Assembly: GCA_023260435.1 (NCBI GenBank) | Contig: JALQVG010000060.1 | Coordinates: 1-47,574 of the forward strand | Reading direction: 5' to 3' | DNA: 47,574 nucleotides | Source of the DNA: Flavobacteriaceae bacterium | GTDB lineage: Bacteria > Bacteroidota > Bacteroidia > Flavobacteriales > Flavobacteriaceae | Part shown: piece after piece, positions 8,847-17,577 of the stretch | How positions within the stretch are numbered: position 1 is the first letter of the stretch | Layout of the letters: every line of letters starts with the position of its first letter | Position numbers and translations under genes: made by a program | The notes under the pieces: model-generated | Database searches by the model: none | Told to the model about the DNA's origin: nothing | Seen by the model: only the letters and a program-made list of their open reading frames with translations

Positions 8847-8854
8847 CAAAGATA
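8847..8854 (-). promoter_or_regulatory. Putative -7 box of gltX
   Basis: TATCTTTG on the minus strand, 20 bases before the gltX ATG. No clear TTG was found at 17-21 bases upstream. Confidence 0.5.
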
Positions 8855-8888
8855 CTTATTGTGCTATTTTTCTGCCATCCATTTTGTG

Positions 8889-8896
8889 TAACTTTG
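8889..8896 (+). promoter_or_regulatory. Putative -7 box of ybeY-mnmG
   Basis: TAACTTTG on the plus strand, 16 bases before the ybeY ATG, in the short divergent gap shared with gltX. No clear -33 element. Confidence 0.5.
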
Positions 8897-8912
8897 CCCC
8901 CAAACATGTGAA

Positions 8913-9332
8913 ATGATTGAATACGCCTTCCAAACCGATTTTCAATTGACCCATCCGGATGTACACTCGGCCTGGTTAAAGGAAGTTGCGTTGAGCGAAG
9001 GCTGTGAAATTGACGGTCTACAATATGTGTTTGTGTCGGATGACGAACTGTATGAAATGAATGTTAAGTATCTGAATCACAACACATTAACAGATATTAT
9101 TACCTTTGATTACTCAGAAAACCGCTCGTTAAGTGGAGATTTGTTTATTTCCATTGATCGGGTGCGCGAAAATGCGGTTGCGTTTAACGCCTCGTTTGAT
9201 CTAGAACTGCGCAGAGTGATGGTTCACGGGTTGTTGCATTTGGCTGGGTACGGTGACAAGTCTCCAGAAGACGAGCAACTCATGCGACGCAAAGAGGATG
9301 AAAAATTAAAAATGTTCCACGTGGAACAATAA
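8913..9332 (+). CDS. ybeY: Endoribonuclease YbeY
   Basis: YbeY is a small zinc endoribonuclease for 16S rRNA 3' maturation and ribosome quality control. The 139 residues contain the core [20 protein letters not shown]. The first two zinc ligands (H of HG and H of LH) are present. The third histidine of the proteobacterial HGxLHLxGYDH motif is not in its usual place; as I recall, Bacteroidota YbeY commonly reads GYxDK here, with Asp available instead. The final residues MFHVEQ are imposed by a parS palindrome that forms the gene's 3' end. mnmG follows after two bases, so the pair is an operon. Confidence 0.92.
   Translation: MIEYAFQTDFQLTHPDVHSAWLKEVALSEGCEIDGLQYVFVSDDELYEMNVKYLNHNTLTDIITFDYSENRSLSGDLFISIDRVRENAVAFNASFDLELRRVMVHGLLHLAGYGDKSPEDEQLMRRKEDEKLKMFHVEQ
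9313..9328. other. parS-like centromere site 1
   Basis: TGTTCCACGTGGAACA, a perfect 16-bp palindrome of the ParB-binding parS type (family consensus TGTTtCACGTGaAACA). It lies inside the 3' end of ybeY, where it encodes FHVEQ. An identical site follows mnmG. Confidence 0.85.
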
Positions 9333-9334
9333 CT

Positions 9335-11203
9335 ATGTTTTTAGATACCTACGATGTAATTGTTGTTGGCGGAGGACACGCAGGAGCTGAAGCTGCTGCC
9401 GCGGCCGCTCAGATGGGTTCTTCCACCCTATTGATCACTATGCAGCTACAGGCTATTGGACAGATGTCGTGTAATCCAGCAATGGGAGGTATTGCCAAAG
9501 GACAGATTGTTCGAGAAATCGATGCTTTGGGTGGATACAGCGGAATAGTTTCCGACCATTCTGCCATACAATTTAAGATGTTAAACCTTTCTAAGGGTCC
9601 TGCTATGTGGAGTCCGAGAACCCAAAACGACAGAATGCGTTTTGCGGAGACTTGGCGTTTGATGTTGGAGAAAACACCCAATGTTGATTTTTACCAAGAC
9701 ATGGTTTCTGGTCTATTGATCGAAAAAGATCGCGTGGTTGGGGTTAAGACTTCTTTAGGGATTGACATTAAAGCCAGGTCTGTTGTGTTGACCAACGGTA
9801 CTTTTTTGAACGGAATGATTCACATAGGTCTACGCCAGTTGGGTGGTGGTCGTGCAGGAGAAAAAGCAGCCACGGGAATTACCGAACAATTAGTCGATCT
9901 GGGGTTTGAATCTGGCAGAATGAAAACAGGAACCCCTCCACGTGTTGATGGTCGGTCTTTGGATTATTCTGTGATGATACCTCAACCAGGGGATGCTTTG
10001 CCAGGGAAATTTTCCTACACCAACACGCCGATCCTAACCCGGCAACTTGATTGTCACATGACGCATACCAGCGCATTGGTTCATGAATTGTTACAAGAAG
10101 GTTTCGATCGATCTCCCATGTTTAATGGAAGAATTCAAGGATTAGGACCTAGGTATTGTCCTTCTATTGAAGATAAAATTAATCGCTTTGCCGATAAACA
10201 AAGTCATCAGTTGTTTGTTGAGCCTGAGGGCTGGGATACGGTTGAAGTATACGTTAACGGATTTTCTACTTCCTTACCCGAGGATGTACAATTTAAGGCG
10301 TTAAGACAGGTTAAAGGGTTTGAAAAGGTAAAGTTCTTCCGACCTGGCTACGCCATCGAATACGATTATTTTCCTCCAACACAGCTTAAAACCACCCTGG
10401 AGACAAAGTTGGTTAACGGGCTGTTTTTTGCGGGACAAATTAATGGAACGACCGGTTATGAAGAAGCCGCGGCTCAAGGACTTATGGCGGGAATAAACGC
10501 TCATTTGTACGTAGCTGAACGACCTGGGTTTGTGTTGAAAAGAGACGAAGCCTACATTGGGGTCCTTATCGATGATTTAATCACTAAAGGCACAGAAGAG
10601 CCTTACCGGATGTTTACTTCCCGCGCCGAGTACAGAACCCTACTTCGTCAAGACAACGCAGACTTTAGATTAACTCCTATGGGTTACGCGTTGGGTCTAG
10701 CCAGCGAGGATCGTCTGAGGGCTATGGAAAATAAAAAGCAACAGTCAGATGATTTGGTTCGCTTTTTTGAAACCACCAGCGTTTCTCCAGAGGTGATTAA
10801 CCCCCTATTGGAAGAGGTAGATTCTGCTCCGGTAAAACAGTCCGGAAAGTTATTTAAGGTTTTTTCAAGACCTGACGTTACGATGGAACACATGCTCCGA
10901 GTGCCCGAGGTTGAGGCTTATATCCATGAACTAAATCCAGACAAGGAGGTATTAGAGCAGGCGGAGATTCAAGTAAAGTACCAGGGCTATATTGAAAAAG
11001 AAAAAAACAACGCGGACAAGCTTCACCGGTTAGAATATGTCAAGATCCCACAAGGATTTGACTATAGTTCTCTTAAGTCGTTGTCTATAGAAGCCCGCCA
11101 AAAACTTCACAAAATAGCTCCTGAGACCATTGCGCAAGCATCGCGCATCAGCGGGGTATCTCCCTCAGATGTTTCGGTGTTATTAGTCCATTTAGGCAGA
11201 TAA
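9335..11203 (+). CDS. mnmG: tRNA uridine-5-carboxymethylaminomethyl synthase MnmG (GidA)
   Basis: MnmG is an FAD enzyme that works with MnmE to install the cmnm5 group on U34 of several tRNAs. The 622 residues fit. The dinucleotide fold GGGHAG is at residues 12-17, followed by [13 protein letters not shown], the conserved GGRAGE region, and the C-terminal helical domain ending [20 protein letters not shown]. The gene starts two bases after ybeY. It is flanked on each side by an identical parS-like palindrome; the second begins at the first base after its stop codon. mnmG often lies near the replication origin in bacteria. Confidence 0.97.
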   Translation: MFLDTYDVIVVGGGHAGAEAAAAAAQMGSSTLLITMQLQAIGQMSCNPAMGGIAKGQIVREIDALGGYSGIVSDHSAIQFKMLNLSKGPAMWSPRTQNDRMRFAETWRLMLEKTPNVDFYQDMVSGLLIEKDRVVGVKTSLGIDIKARSVVLTNGTFLNGMIHIGLRQLGGGRAGEKAATGITEQLVDLGFESGRMKTGTPPRVDGRSLDYSVMIPQPGDALPGKFSYTNTPILTRQLDCHMTHTSALVHELLQEGFDRSPMFNGRIQGLGPRYCPSIEDKINRFADKQSHQLFVEPEGWDTVEVYVNGFSTSLPEDVQFKALRQVKGFEKVKFFRPGYAIEYDYFPPTQLKTTLETKLVNGLFFAGQINGTTGYEEAAAQGLMAGINAHLYVAERPGFVLKRDEAYIGVLIDDLITKGTEEPYRMFTSRAEYRTLLRQDNADFRLTPMGYALGLASEDRLRAMENKKQQSDDLVRFFETTSVSPEVINPLLEEVDSAPVKQSGKLFKVFSRPDVTMEHMLRVPEVEAYIHELNPDKEVLEQAEIQVKYQGYIEKEKNNADKLHRLEYVKIPQGFDYSSLKSLSIEARQKLHKIAPETIAQASRISGVSPSDVSVLLVHLGR

Positions 11204-11219
11204 TGTTCCACGTGGAACA
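11204..11219. other. parS-like centromere site 2
   Basis: TGTTCCACGTGGAACA, identical to the site at 9313-9328. It starts at the first base after the mnmG stop and ends five bases before the methyltransferase ATG, so it also fills the intergenic gap. Confidence 0.85.
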
Positions 11220-11224
11220 ACGTT

Positions 11225-12076
11225 ATGAAAGAAGCTCAGCTACATTATATCGCCTGCAGGGACCACCTAGTGTCTCAAGAAGTTTTTGATTTGTTTGAAG
11301 AGGTTCCAGGCCAACTATTGCGCACGCACAACCCGCCCTTAGACCCGTCTACGTACTACCCAGAAAACACTTATCGATCTCATCAAAACAACGCCAAGTC
11401 GTTTATGGATCGAATCTATCAGTGGGCTAAAGCGCTGAACACAAAAACCAAGGTCGATTGGGTGCTTAATGCAGCAGTATCCGACCACCCTAGTCATCTT
11501 GATTTTGGCGCAGGAAATGGATACTTTGTGCAGTCGGTCAGCAAACACGGCTGGACTAGTTATGGTGTGGAACCAAGCCCATCAGCTCGGGCATCAGCCC
11601 AGGAACAAGGAGTGAATTTGTTTTCATCCATCAGCGAATTACCGGAGGTACAGTTTGATGTAATTACCCTTTGGCATGTATTGGAACACGTGCCTAACTA
11701 TTTGGAGACGCTTGATCAGCTCATTCAAAAATTAAAACCAGGAGGACAGATTATATTGGCACTTCCCAATTACAAAAGTTATGACGCACACATTTATGGT
11801 ACCCATTGGGCCGCCTATGATGTGCCCAGACACCTTTGGCATTTTTCATCCGATTATATGGATGATTTGCCCTCAACATGGGGCATGGATAACTTACCGC
11901 ACAAACACCTTTGGATGGACGCATTTTACATTGCAGTACTTTCAGAGCAATACGCCCAAAACAAGTGGTCTTGGATCAAAGGGTTTATGGGGGGACTGCA
12001 CAGCCATATTTACGGTCGGAGAACAGGCCAATATTCAACGATGGTATACACTTGGAAGCGCAAAACACACAATTAA
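11225..12076 (+). CDS. Class I SAM-dependent methyltransferase
   Basis: A 283-residue protein with a Methyltransf_23-like Rossmann fold. The SAM-binding motif I is LDFGAGNGYF (about residues 93-102), followed by the acidic YGVEPS strand, the DVITLWHVLEHV motif and LKPGGQIILALPN. The N-terminal ~80 residues hold a substrate-side region (NPPLDPSTYYPE) typical of Bacteroidota relatives near mnmG. The substrate is unknown. It is probably transcribed with ybeY-mnmG across the parS site. A terminator follows. Confidence 0.85.
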   Translation: MKEAQLHYIACRDHLVSQEVFDLFEEVPGQLLRTHNPPLDPSTYYPENTYRSHQNNAKSFMDRIYQWAKALNTKTKVDWVLNAAVSDHPSHLDFGAGNGYFVQSVSKHGWTSYGVEPSPSARASAQEQGVNLFSSISELPEVQFDVITLWHVLEHVPNYLETLDQLIQKLKPGGQIILALPNYKSYDAHIYGTHWAAYDVPRHLWHFSSDYMDDLPSTWGMDNLPHKHLWMDAFYIAVLSEQYAQNKWSWIKGFMGGLHSHIYGRRTGQYSTMVYTWKRKTHN

Positions 12077-12153
12077 TCAATTAGGGGCGATTTAAGGGCC
12101 TTTTTTATGCGCCAACAGCCTTGTCTATCAAAAATTTTAGAAGACACAAAAAA

Positions 12154-12178
12154 AGGCCCTTTCTGGGCCTCTTTTTTT
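12154..12178. terminator. Bidirectional terminator between methyltransferase gene and holB
   Basis: The stem AGGCCC / GGGCCT with loop TTTCT has an A run before it and CTTTTTTT after it, so it serves both convergent genes. The rest of the 152-base gap holds nothing else I recognise. Confidence 0.8.
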
Positions 12179-12228
12179 ATTGAGTTTTTCTATGAATATC
12201 AGAACCCACTATTGATTTTGTCGATCAA

Positions 12229-13374
12229 CTACGCGCTCGCCTTTGTGTGCAGTAAACGGGTTAGTTGAAGGGCCAAATCAGCAAGAATCATTTTACCGTT
12301 ACCGTTGCGTTCAACGTGATAAATGGCTTCGTCAAGTGCTTTGGTTATGGGCTCTATATTGTTTTCGTGGATAAAGGGCACAAACTTTTCAAATTCAAAT
12401 CCTGGAACGGAAACGGACAGGTGGCAGAGTTCGCTCATTCCGTAGTGGGCCAGCATAGCTTCTCTAAAGAATGAAATGGCGTACATCAAAAAGTTCTTTT
12501 GAGTTTCCCTGCCCACTTTTGCCACTTCCTGGCTCCACAGCATGAGCTCTTGAACTGCCGACTTTTGTGTTTTTGCTTTAAATGCGGACCTAATCCATTG
12601 AACCATCCATTGACTAAACACCTCTTCTTCTGAGTCTTGGGCCAGTAAATCTAGGGCTTTGTTCATGTTTCCCTGACTTTGTTGAGCTAATCGAAGAGCG
12701 GTGCCGTTAGGCACCCCTTGTGCGATGAGGTAATCCACCATTTCTTGATGGCCAATCCCTTGCAAGGTGGTTAGTTGGCATCGAGACTTTAATGTATCTA
12801 ACATAGACCCTTGATCGGAGGCCGTTAGAATAAATACGGTTTTTGCAGGTGGTTCTTCCAGAAGCTTTAACAGCTTATTGGCCGCTTGGGTATTGAGTTT
12901 GTCTGCATGCCAAATCAACATGATCTTATACCCGCCTTCAAAGGCTTTCAAGTTGAGCTTTCTCCAAATTTCTTGCGCCTCGTACACCCCAATATTTCCC
13001 TGTTTTTGTGCGAGTCCCAGGTGTCTATACCAGTCAAATAGGTTGCCAAACGGTTGGCTTGAGATAAATTCTCTCCAAGCTGGTAAAAAGTCATCGCACA
13101 CGCTGTGTTTACTGGAAGATTCGCCAGAGACAATGGGAAAAGCGAAGTGGATGTCTGGGTGGTTATGGTGGACACATTGACGTCTACAGGCGTCTAAAGC
13201 ATCTCCGGTTTTTCCTTGGCATACGAGTTCATGGGCCATAGCGAGCGCAAAGGAAAGCAGACCACTGCCCTCAGGCCCCAACAATAGGTGGGCATGAGCC
13301 ATACGCCCTTGGGCGATGTTGGCTTTGATAGAAGCCGCTTCTTTTTTGTGTCCGACCAAGTCTTCGAAACGCAT
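12229..13374 (-). CDS. holB: DNA polymerase III subunit delta'
   Basis: Delta' is a stator subunit of the clamp-loader complex that places the beta clamp on DNA. Its 381 residues begin MRFEDLVGHKKEAASI, as in clamp-loader AAA+ proteins. The P-loop position reads GPEGSGLL (residues 33-40) and lacks the GKT of an active ATPase, as usual for delta'. Cysteines 52, 63 and 67 with nearby histidines form the zinc module. ANKLLKLLEEPP and SRCQ are sensor-region motifs of the family. It is divergent from pgk and convergent with the methyltransferase gene. Confidence 0.92.
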   Translation of the reverse strand: MRFEDLVGHKKEAASIKANIAQGRMAHAHLLLGPEGSGLLSFALAMAHELVCQGKTGDALDACRRQCVHHNHPDIHFAFPIVSGESSSKHSVCDDFLPAWREFISSQPFGNLFDWYRHLGLAQKQGNIGVYEAQEIWRKLNLKAFEGGYKIMLIWHADKLNTQAANKLLKLLEEPPAKTVFILTASDQGSMLDTLKSRCQLTTLQGIGHQEMVDYLIAQGVPNGTALRLAQQSQGNMNKALDLLAQDSEEEVFSQWMVQWIRSAFKAKTQKSAVQELMLWSQEVAKVGRETQKNFLMYAISFFREAMLAHYGMSELCHLSVSVPGFEFEKFVPFIHENNIEPITKALDEAIYHVERNGNGKMILADLALQLTRLLHTKASA

Positions 13375-13439
13375 GTGTGTGGGGTGTTGTTGAAGGGTGT
13401 TAAAGATATTAAAAAATGAGACGGCGCGCGTTCTGAGAC

Positions 13440-13469
13440 TTGGCTCATCTGATTATTTGTTTACTTTTG
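13440..13469 (+). promoter_or_regulatory. Promoter of pgk
   Basis: TTG (13440-13442), exactly 19 bases, then TACTTTTG (13462-13469), a clear Bacteroidota sigma-A promoter, 22 bases before the pgk ATG. Confidence 0.7.
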
Positions 13470-13491
13470 TTTTCTAACCTTTTTAGTATTC

Positions 13492-14694
13492 ATGAAAACC
13501 CTCCAAGATTTTAATTTAGCCGGACAAGCCGTATTGATCCGCGTCGATTTTAATGTACCGCTCAATGACCAAAAACAGGTCACAGATCCCAATAGAATTA
13601 TTGCTGCAAAGCCCACCATCGACGCTGTCATTGCCGCCAAAGGCAAGGTGATCTTGATGAGCCATTTAGGCCGTCCAGATGGAGCTATTGATCCAGACTT
13701 TTCTTTAGATCACATCAAGGATGCAGTAGCCGATGTTTTGGGTGTACCCGTAGCCTTTGCCTCAGATTGCGTTGGACCTTTGGCCCAAGCGGCGGTAGAG
13801 GCACTTCCAGAAGGAGGGGTATTGTTGCTCGAAAACCTGAGGTTTCACGCAGGCGAAACCAAAGGGGATGTTTCTTTTGCACAACAGCTCGCTCAATTAG
13901 GTGACTTCTACGTCAATGACGCTTTTGGTACGGCCCACAGGGCGCACGCCTCTACCACAATTATCGCCCAATTTTTCCCAGGGAAATGCGCTTTTGGCAC
14001 CTTGCTGGCCAAAGAAATTGACGCGATCGAGAAAGTGATGCGCACAGGTGAAAAGCCGGTTACTGCGATCTTAGGCGGATCAAAGGTATCCTCAAAAATT
14101 ACCATTATTGAAAACATTTTGGACAAAGTGGATCACCTGATTATAGGTGGCGGAATGACGTACACGTTTGTACAGGCCTTAGGGGGACAAGTAGGTAATT
14201 CTATTTGCGAACCGGACAAATTAGACATGGCACTGGATATATTGGCCAAAGCAAAGGCCAAAGGTGTTCAGGTGCATTTGCCTGTCGATGTAGTGGCTGC
14301 GGACGGATTTAGCAACGACGCCAACACGCAAGTTGTGGATACGTATCAGATTCCTGCCGGATGGGAAGGGCTTGATGCCGGACCGAAAACTTTGGAGCTA
14401 TTTGCTCAAGTGATTACCGGATCCAAAACTATTTTATGGAATGGACCAGTTGGGGTATTTGAACTGCCCAGCTTCAGCAAGGGGACTATTTCGATTGGCG
14501 AAGCGGTGGCTGAGGCCACTCGACAAGGAGCCTTTTCACTCGTTGGTGGAGGAGACTCCGTGGCGGCCGTGAAGCAATTTGGTTTTGAACACCAAGTGAG
14601 TTATGTCTCAACAGGCGGTGGCGCCATGTTGGAGAGTTTAGAAGGAAGAGTGCTTCCAGGAATTGCGGCGATCCAACAATATTCCCAGGCATGA
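13492..14694 (+). CDS. pgk: Phosphoglycerate kinase
   Basis: Pgk interconverts 1,3-bisphosphoglycerate plus ADP and 3-phosphoglycerate plus ATP in glycolysis and gluconeogenesis. The 400-residue length is typical. The N-terminal RVDFNVPLND and SHLGRP motifs bind the phosphoglycerate. GGSKVSSKI, GNSICEPDK and the nucleotide-side GGGDSVAA are in the expected order, and the C-terminus reads STGGGAMLESLEG. Its stop overlaps the transglycosylase start in an ATGA, so the two are translationally coupled. Confidence 0.97.
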   Translation: MKTLQDFNLAGQAVLIRVDFNVPLNDQKQVTDPNRIIAAKPTIDAVIAAKGKVILMSHLGRPDGAIDPDFSLDHIKDAVADVLGVPVAFASDCVGPLAQAAVEALPEGGVLLLENLRFHAGETKGDVSFAQQLAQLGDFYVNDAFGTAHRAHASTTIIAQFFPGKCAFGTLLAKEIDAIEKVMRTGEKPVTAILGGSKVSSKITIIENILDKVDHLIIGGGMTYTFVQALGGQVGNSICEPDKLDMALDILAKAKAKGVQVHLPVDVVAADGFSNDANTQVVDTYQIPAGWEGLDAGPKTLELFAQVITGSKTILWNGPVGVFELPSFSKGTISIGEAVAEATRQGAFSLVGGGDSVAAVKQFGFEHQVSYVSTGGGAMLESLEGRVLPGIAAIQQYSQA

Positions 14695-16265
14695 TCAAAA
14701 CCAGATTAATCAGCACAGGATTAATATGTGCCGCGTTATTAATAGGCGCCCCGGAGATGTATGGCCAAAAAACACCGACAAAGGATCAAGCCAAAACACC
14801 GGTTAATCTAAAGGAGCCACAGAATTTAGGACCAGCACTTTCCGCAAAGCAACAAGACTCGCTGGCCAAAACGTCTAAATACAGAGACTTGGCTTGGACC
14901 GCTCAAGCGGATAAAAAGTGGCAAGCATCTTTCAATCAAGAGCAGGGTCTGGCCTATCTCGCGGAGTCCCGTTTGGACGATACCACCCAAACAGCTCAGC
15001 GACAAAACCTGAAGGAGCGCCTCAAGGTATTGGACAAAAAAACCATATTTGACGTGGCCTACCACCCCTCCTTGGAGTCGGTGATACACTTGTTTTTGAC
15101 CGAAAAACGCGACCTGATGGAGCGCATGCTTTTTAGGTCTCAATACTATTTCCCTCTTTTTGAGCAAGAGTTAGACGCACAGGGATTGCCTCTGGAAATC
15201 AAGTACTTGGCCATGGTAGAGTCTGCCCTAAACCCTACAGCCAAGTCCAGGGTAGGCGCAACCGGACTCTGGCAGTTTATGTACGACACCGGAAAAATGT
15301 ACGGACTTGAGGTGACTAATTACGTTGATGAACGTCAAGACCCTGTCAAGTCTACTCAAGCAGCAGTGCGTTACCTCAAGAAACTTCATCAAGTTTTTGG
15401 GGATTGGAATTTAGCGCTTGCCGCCTATAATTCTGGCCCAGGAAATGTGAATAAAGCCATCCGAAGAGCTGGAGGAAATAGAAACTTTTGGGCCATCAGA
15501 CCGTATTTGCCTAAGGAAACTTCGGGATATGTCCCCGCCTTTTTAGCCTCGATGTACATATTTGAACACGCGGGACCTTTGGGCCTAAAAGCAGCTCCAT
15601 TGGCCGTTCCTAGACATGCGACAGACACGATTCACGTGAAGCAGTGGATGGAGTTCGGGGCCCTAGCCAAAGAGCTATCTGTGGACTCAGCACTGATTGC
15701 TCAGCTCAACCCTCAATACAAGAAACAAGTGATTCCCTATGTAGAGGGAGAGCGTTACGGCCTGAGACTACCCGTTGAAGCTGTGGGTAGATTTGTGGCC
15801 AATGAGAAGCAGATTTACGCCCAACTCAAACCAGTCGAACAAGCGCGTCGAGCACAAGTAGAGGCCATGGTTCAAGCAGCCCCAGCGGTCACCAGGTATA
15901 AGGTTCGTTCAGGGGACTTTTTGGGTAAAATTGCTGATAAGCACCAGGTTACTGTGAAGCAAATCATGCAGTGGAACAAGCTGAAAAGCACCAATATTTC
16001 TGTGGGCCAAAGCCTGATTATTCACAGTAAAAACACCGGTTCTTCTCCAGCACAAAACGCTGTGGCCGCCTCGGAAAAATCCAATACATCGACGACCAAC
16101 CAGTCGGATACTGAATGGTATGAGGTACGCCCAGGAGATACCCTGTGGAGTATTGCGCAAAAGTTTAAGGATGTGAGTTTGGACCAAATCAAACAGTGGA
16201 ACCCACAATTGGGGAACAACATCCAACCAGGAATGAAAGTAAAAGTATGCTCATGTACACCCTAA
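14691..16265 (+). CDS. MltD-like lytic transglycosylase with two LysM domains
   Basis: A 524-residue exported protein that cleaves the glycan strands of peptidoglycan to anhydro-muropeptides. A signal peptide covers about residues 1-26 (ending PEMYGQ). The SLT domain follows, with catalytic Glu177 in AMVESALNP and the family motifs GATGLWQFM and ALAAYNSGPGNV. Two C-terminal LysM domains (about residues 404-447 and 473-520, each with YKVRSGD- or YEVRPGD-type starts) bind the wall. The closest named relative is MltD. The ATG at 14691 overlaps the pgk stop. Confidence 0.92.
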   Translation: MIKTRLISTGLICAALLIGAPEMYGQKTPTKDQAKTPVNLKEPQNLGPALSAKQQDSLAKTSKYRDLAWTAQADKKWQASFNQEQGLAYLAESRLDDTTQTAQRQNLKERLKVLDKKTIFDVAYHPSLESVIHLFLTEKRDLMERMLFRSQYYFPLFEQELDAQGLPLEIKYLAMVESALNPTAKSRVGATGLWQFMYDTGKMYGLEVTNYVDERQDPVKSTQAAVRYLKKLHQVFGDWNLALAAYNSGPGNVNKAIRRAGGNRNFWAIRPYLPKETSGYVPAFLASMYIFEHAGPLGLKAAPLAVPRHATDTIHVKQWMEFGALAKELSVDSALIAQLNPQYKKQVIPYVEGERYGLRLPVEAVGRFVANEKQIYAQLKPVEQARRAQVEAMVQAAPAVTRYKVRSGDFLGKIADKHQVTVKQIMQWNKLKSTNISVGQSLIIHSKNTGSSPAQNAVAASEKSNTSTTNQSDTEWYEVRPGDTLWSIAQKFKDVSLDQIKQWNPQLGNNIQPGMKVKVCSCTP

Positions 16266-17254
16266 AAACATCTTTTGAACGTTTGGCGCTGTGGCTGGTT
16301 TTGCCTTGGTTATTGCTTTCTTGTGCCGATAAAAAAGAGGACCAAGCGGCTTACTTACCCAGCTCTATTGGCGCGATGCATTCCGTATTGGTCGTGGCAG
16401 AAACCGAACTTTGGGAAGGAGTCGTCGGGGACAGCATTCGGTCGATTTTGTATGCCCCCATTCCAGGGCTTTCCATGATTGAATCTCAATGGGACATTCA
16501 GCACGTAACACCGGGACTTTTCAAAGGCACGGTCCAACAGAGCAGATCGGTGATTTTGGTTCAGAAAGACAGCACTACGAGCGCATACATGAAGGAAGAT
16601 GTTTTCAGCCGACCACAGCAAGTAGGGGTGGTTAAGGGCCCAGATGCCGTATCTATTGCGGCCGCATTTTCACAAAAGGCGCCTGACTTTATCACGGCCT
16701 TTGAGGCCTTGGAAATGAAGGAACAGCAGACCCGGTTTAGTCGTTCTTTGCTCAAAACAGAAAACCTTAATGAGCGTTGGGGAATTACCCTGAAAATGCC
16801 CTCTGCCTATGTATTGGGCAAGGAAACCGAGGATTTCTTGTGGTTTGACCGTCCGATAAAAACAGGAACACTCAATGTGATTGTTTATGCTTTACCCAGA
16901 AACGGAAGAGCGCTTGAAGAACGAACCACAACGGAATTGGTAGCTAGTCGCGATTCCGTGGTTGGCATTCATATTCCAGGTCCTGATGTTCCCGGAAAAA
17001 GAACGTTTATGGCTACAGACAGCATCCTGACGCCCTATGTTTACCCAGCTCAAGCAGGAGCATGGAAAGGACTTGAGCTGCGCGGGATGTGGGATATGCG
17101 CCATTACCCCATGGCGGGGCCTTTCGTTGCATATTACCTCGACCAACCAGAGTTAGATCGGATCCTGGTGCTTGAAGGGTTTGTATTTGCCCCAGACACC
17201 CTAAAACGAGACTTGCTTTTTGAGCTCGAGGGGATTTTGAGCTCAGCTCAATAA
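16247..17254 (+). CDS. DUF4837 lipoprotein
   Basis: A 335-residue predicted lipoprotein. The N-terminus is hydrophobic (ALWLVLPWLLLSC) with the lipobox LLSC at about residue 26. The mature part contains the DUF4837 pattern, including VLVVAETELWEGVVGDSIR and LKMPSAYVLGKE. The family is confined to Bacteroidota and has no known function. The start is ATG at 16247 or 16253; both overlap the end of the transglycosylase gene by up to 19 bases. Shared transcription with a wall hydrolase hints at an envelope role, which is inference. A terminator follows directly. Confidence 0.82.
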   Translation: MLMYTLKTSFERLALWLVLPWLLLSCADKKEDQAAYLPSSIGAMHSVLVVAETELWEGVVGDSIRSILYAPIPGLSMIESQWDIQHVTPGLFKGTVQQSRSVILVQKDSTTSAYMKEDVFSRPQQVGVVKGPDAVSIAAAFSQKAPDFITAFEALEMKEQQTRFSRSLLKTENLNERWGITLKMPSAYVLGKETEDFLWFDRPIKTGTLNVIVYALPRNGRALEERTTTELVASRDSVVGIHIPGPDVPGKRTFMATDSILTPYVYPAQAGAWKGLELRGMWDMRHYPMAGPFVAYYLDQPELDRILVLEGFVFAPDTLKRDLLFELEGILSSAQ

Positions 17255-17280
17255 AAAAAAGAGCCGGAAGGCTCTTTTTT
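17253..17280. terminator. Terminator after the DUF4837 gene, shared with tatA
   Basis: The stem AAAAAGAGCC / GGCTCTTTTT with a GGAA tetraloop has T runs on both strands. It ends the pgk operon and the opposing tatA unit. Confidence 0.85.
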
Positions 17281-17305
17281 GTTTCACAGGCCCGAGGGCT
17301 CTATG

Positions 17306-17500
17306 TTAATTTTTGTTTTCGATCTTGGGATCTACGGTGTCTTTATCTTCCTTAGAGGCATCTTTAAATTCTTTGATACCGCTGCCTAAGCCGCGCATTA
17401 ACTCAGGAATTTTTTTGCCGCCAAAAAGAAGTAATACGAGGGCCACCACAACAACAACTTGCCAAGGGCCAACAGCTAAATAGGGGAATAGTGCGATCAT
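17306..17500 (-). CDS. tatA: Twin-arginine translocase subunit TatA
   Basis: A 64-residue membrane protein. TatA oligomers form the passage for folded twin-arginine substrates. One N-terminal transmembrane helix ([15 protein letters not shown]) is followed by the hallmark FGGKKIPEL hinge, an amphipathic helix ([13 protein letters not shown]) and a charged tail. No tatC is adjacent. It is divergent from the M23 peptidase gene, with a TACATTTG -7 box 19 bases upstream. Confidence 0.92.
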   Translation of the reverse strand: MIALFPYLAVGPWQVVVVVALVLLLFGGKKIPELMRGLGSGIKEFKDASKEDKDTVDPKIENKN

Positions 17501-17519
17501 AGCTTGTGTTTAATAGAAA

Positions 17520-17527
17520 CAAATGTA
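17520..17527 (-). promoter_or_regulatory. Putative -7 box of tatA
   Basis: TACATTTG on the minus strand, 19 bases before the tatA ATG. No clear -33 partner. Confidence 0.45.
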
Positions 17528-17563
17528 ATAAAATTCCCCCTGCTACAGCAGCATCCAAATCCT

Positions 17564-17571
17564 TATCTTTG
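17564..17571 (+). promoter_or_regulatory. Putative -7 box of the M23 gene, close to leaderless
   Basis: TATCTTTG six bases before the preferred ATG at 17578, so transcription would start almost at the start codon. No clear TTG at 17-21 bases upstream. Confidence 0.5.
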
Positions 17572-17577
17572 TCCTCC

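Noticed and set aside
15630-15648. Partial parS-like match around ATTCACGTGAAGCA in the transglycosylase gene
   Set aside because: Three mismatches to the parS consensus and different from the two perfect sites; likely chance within coding sequence.
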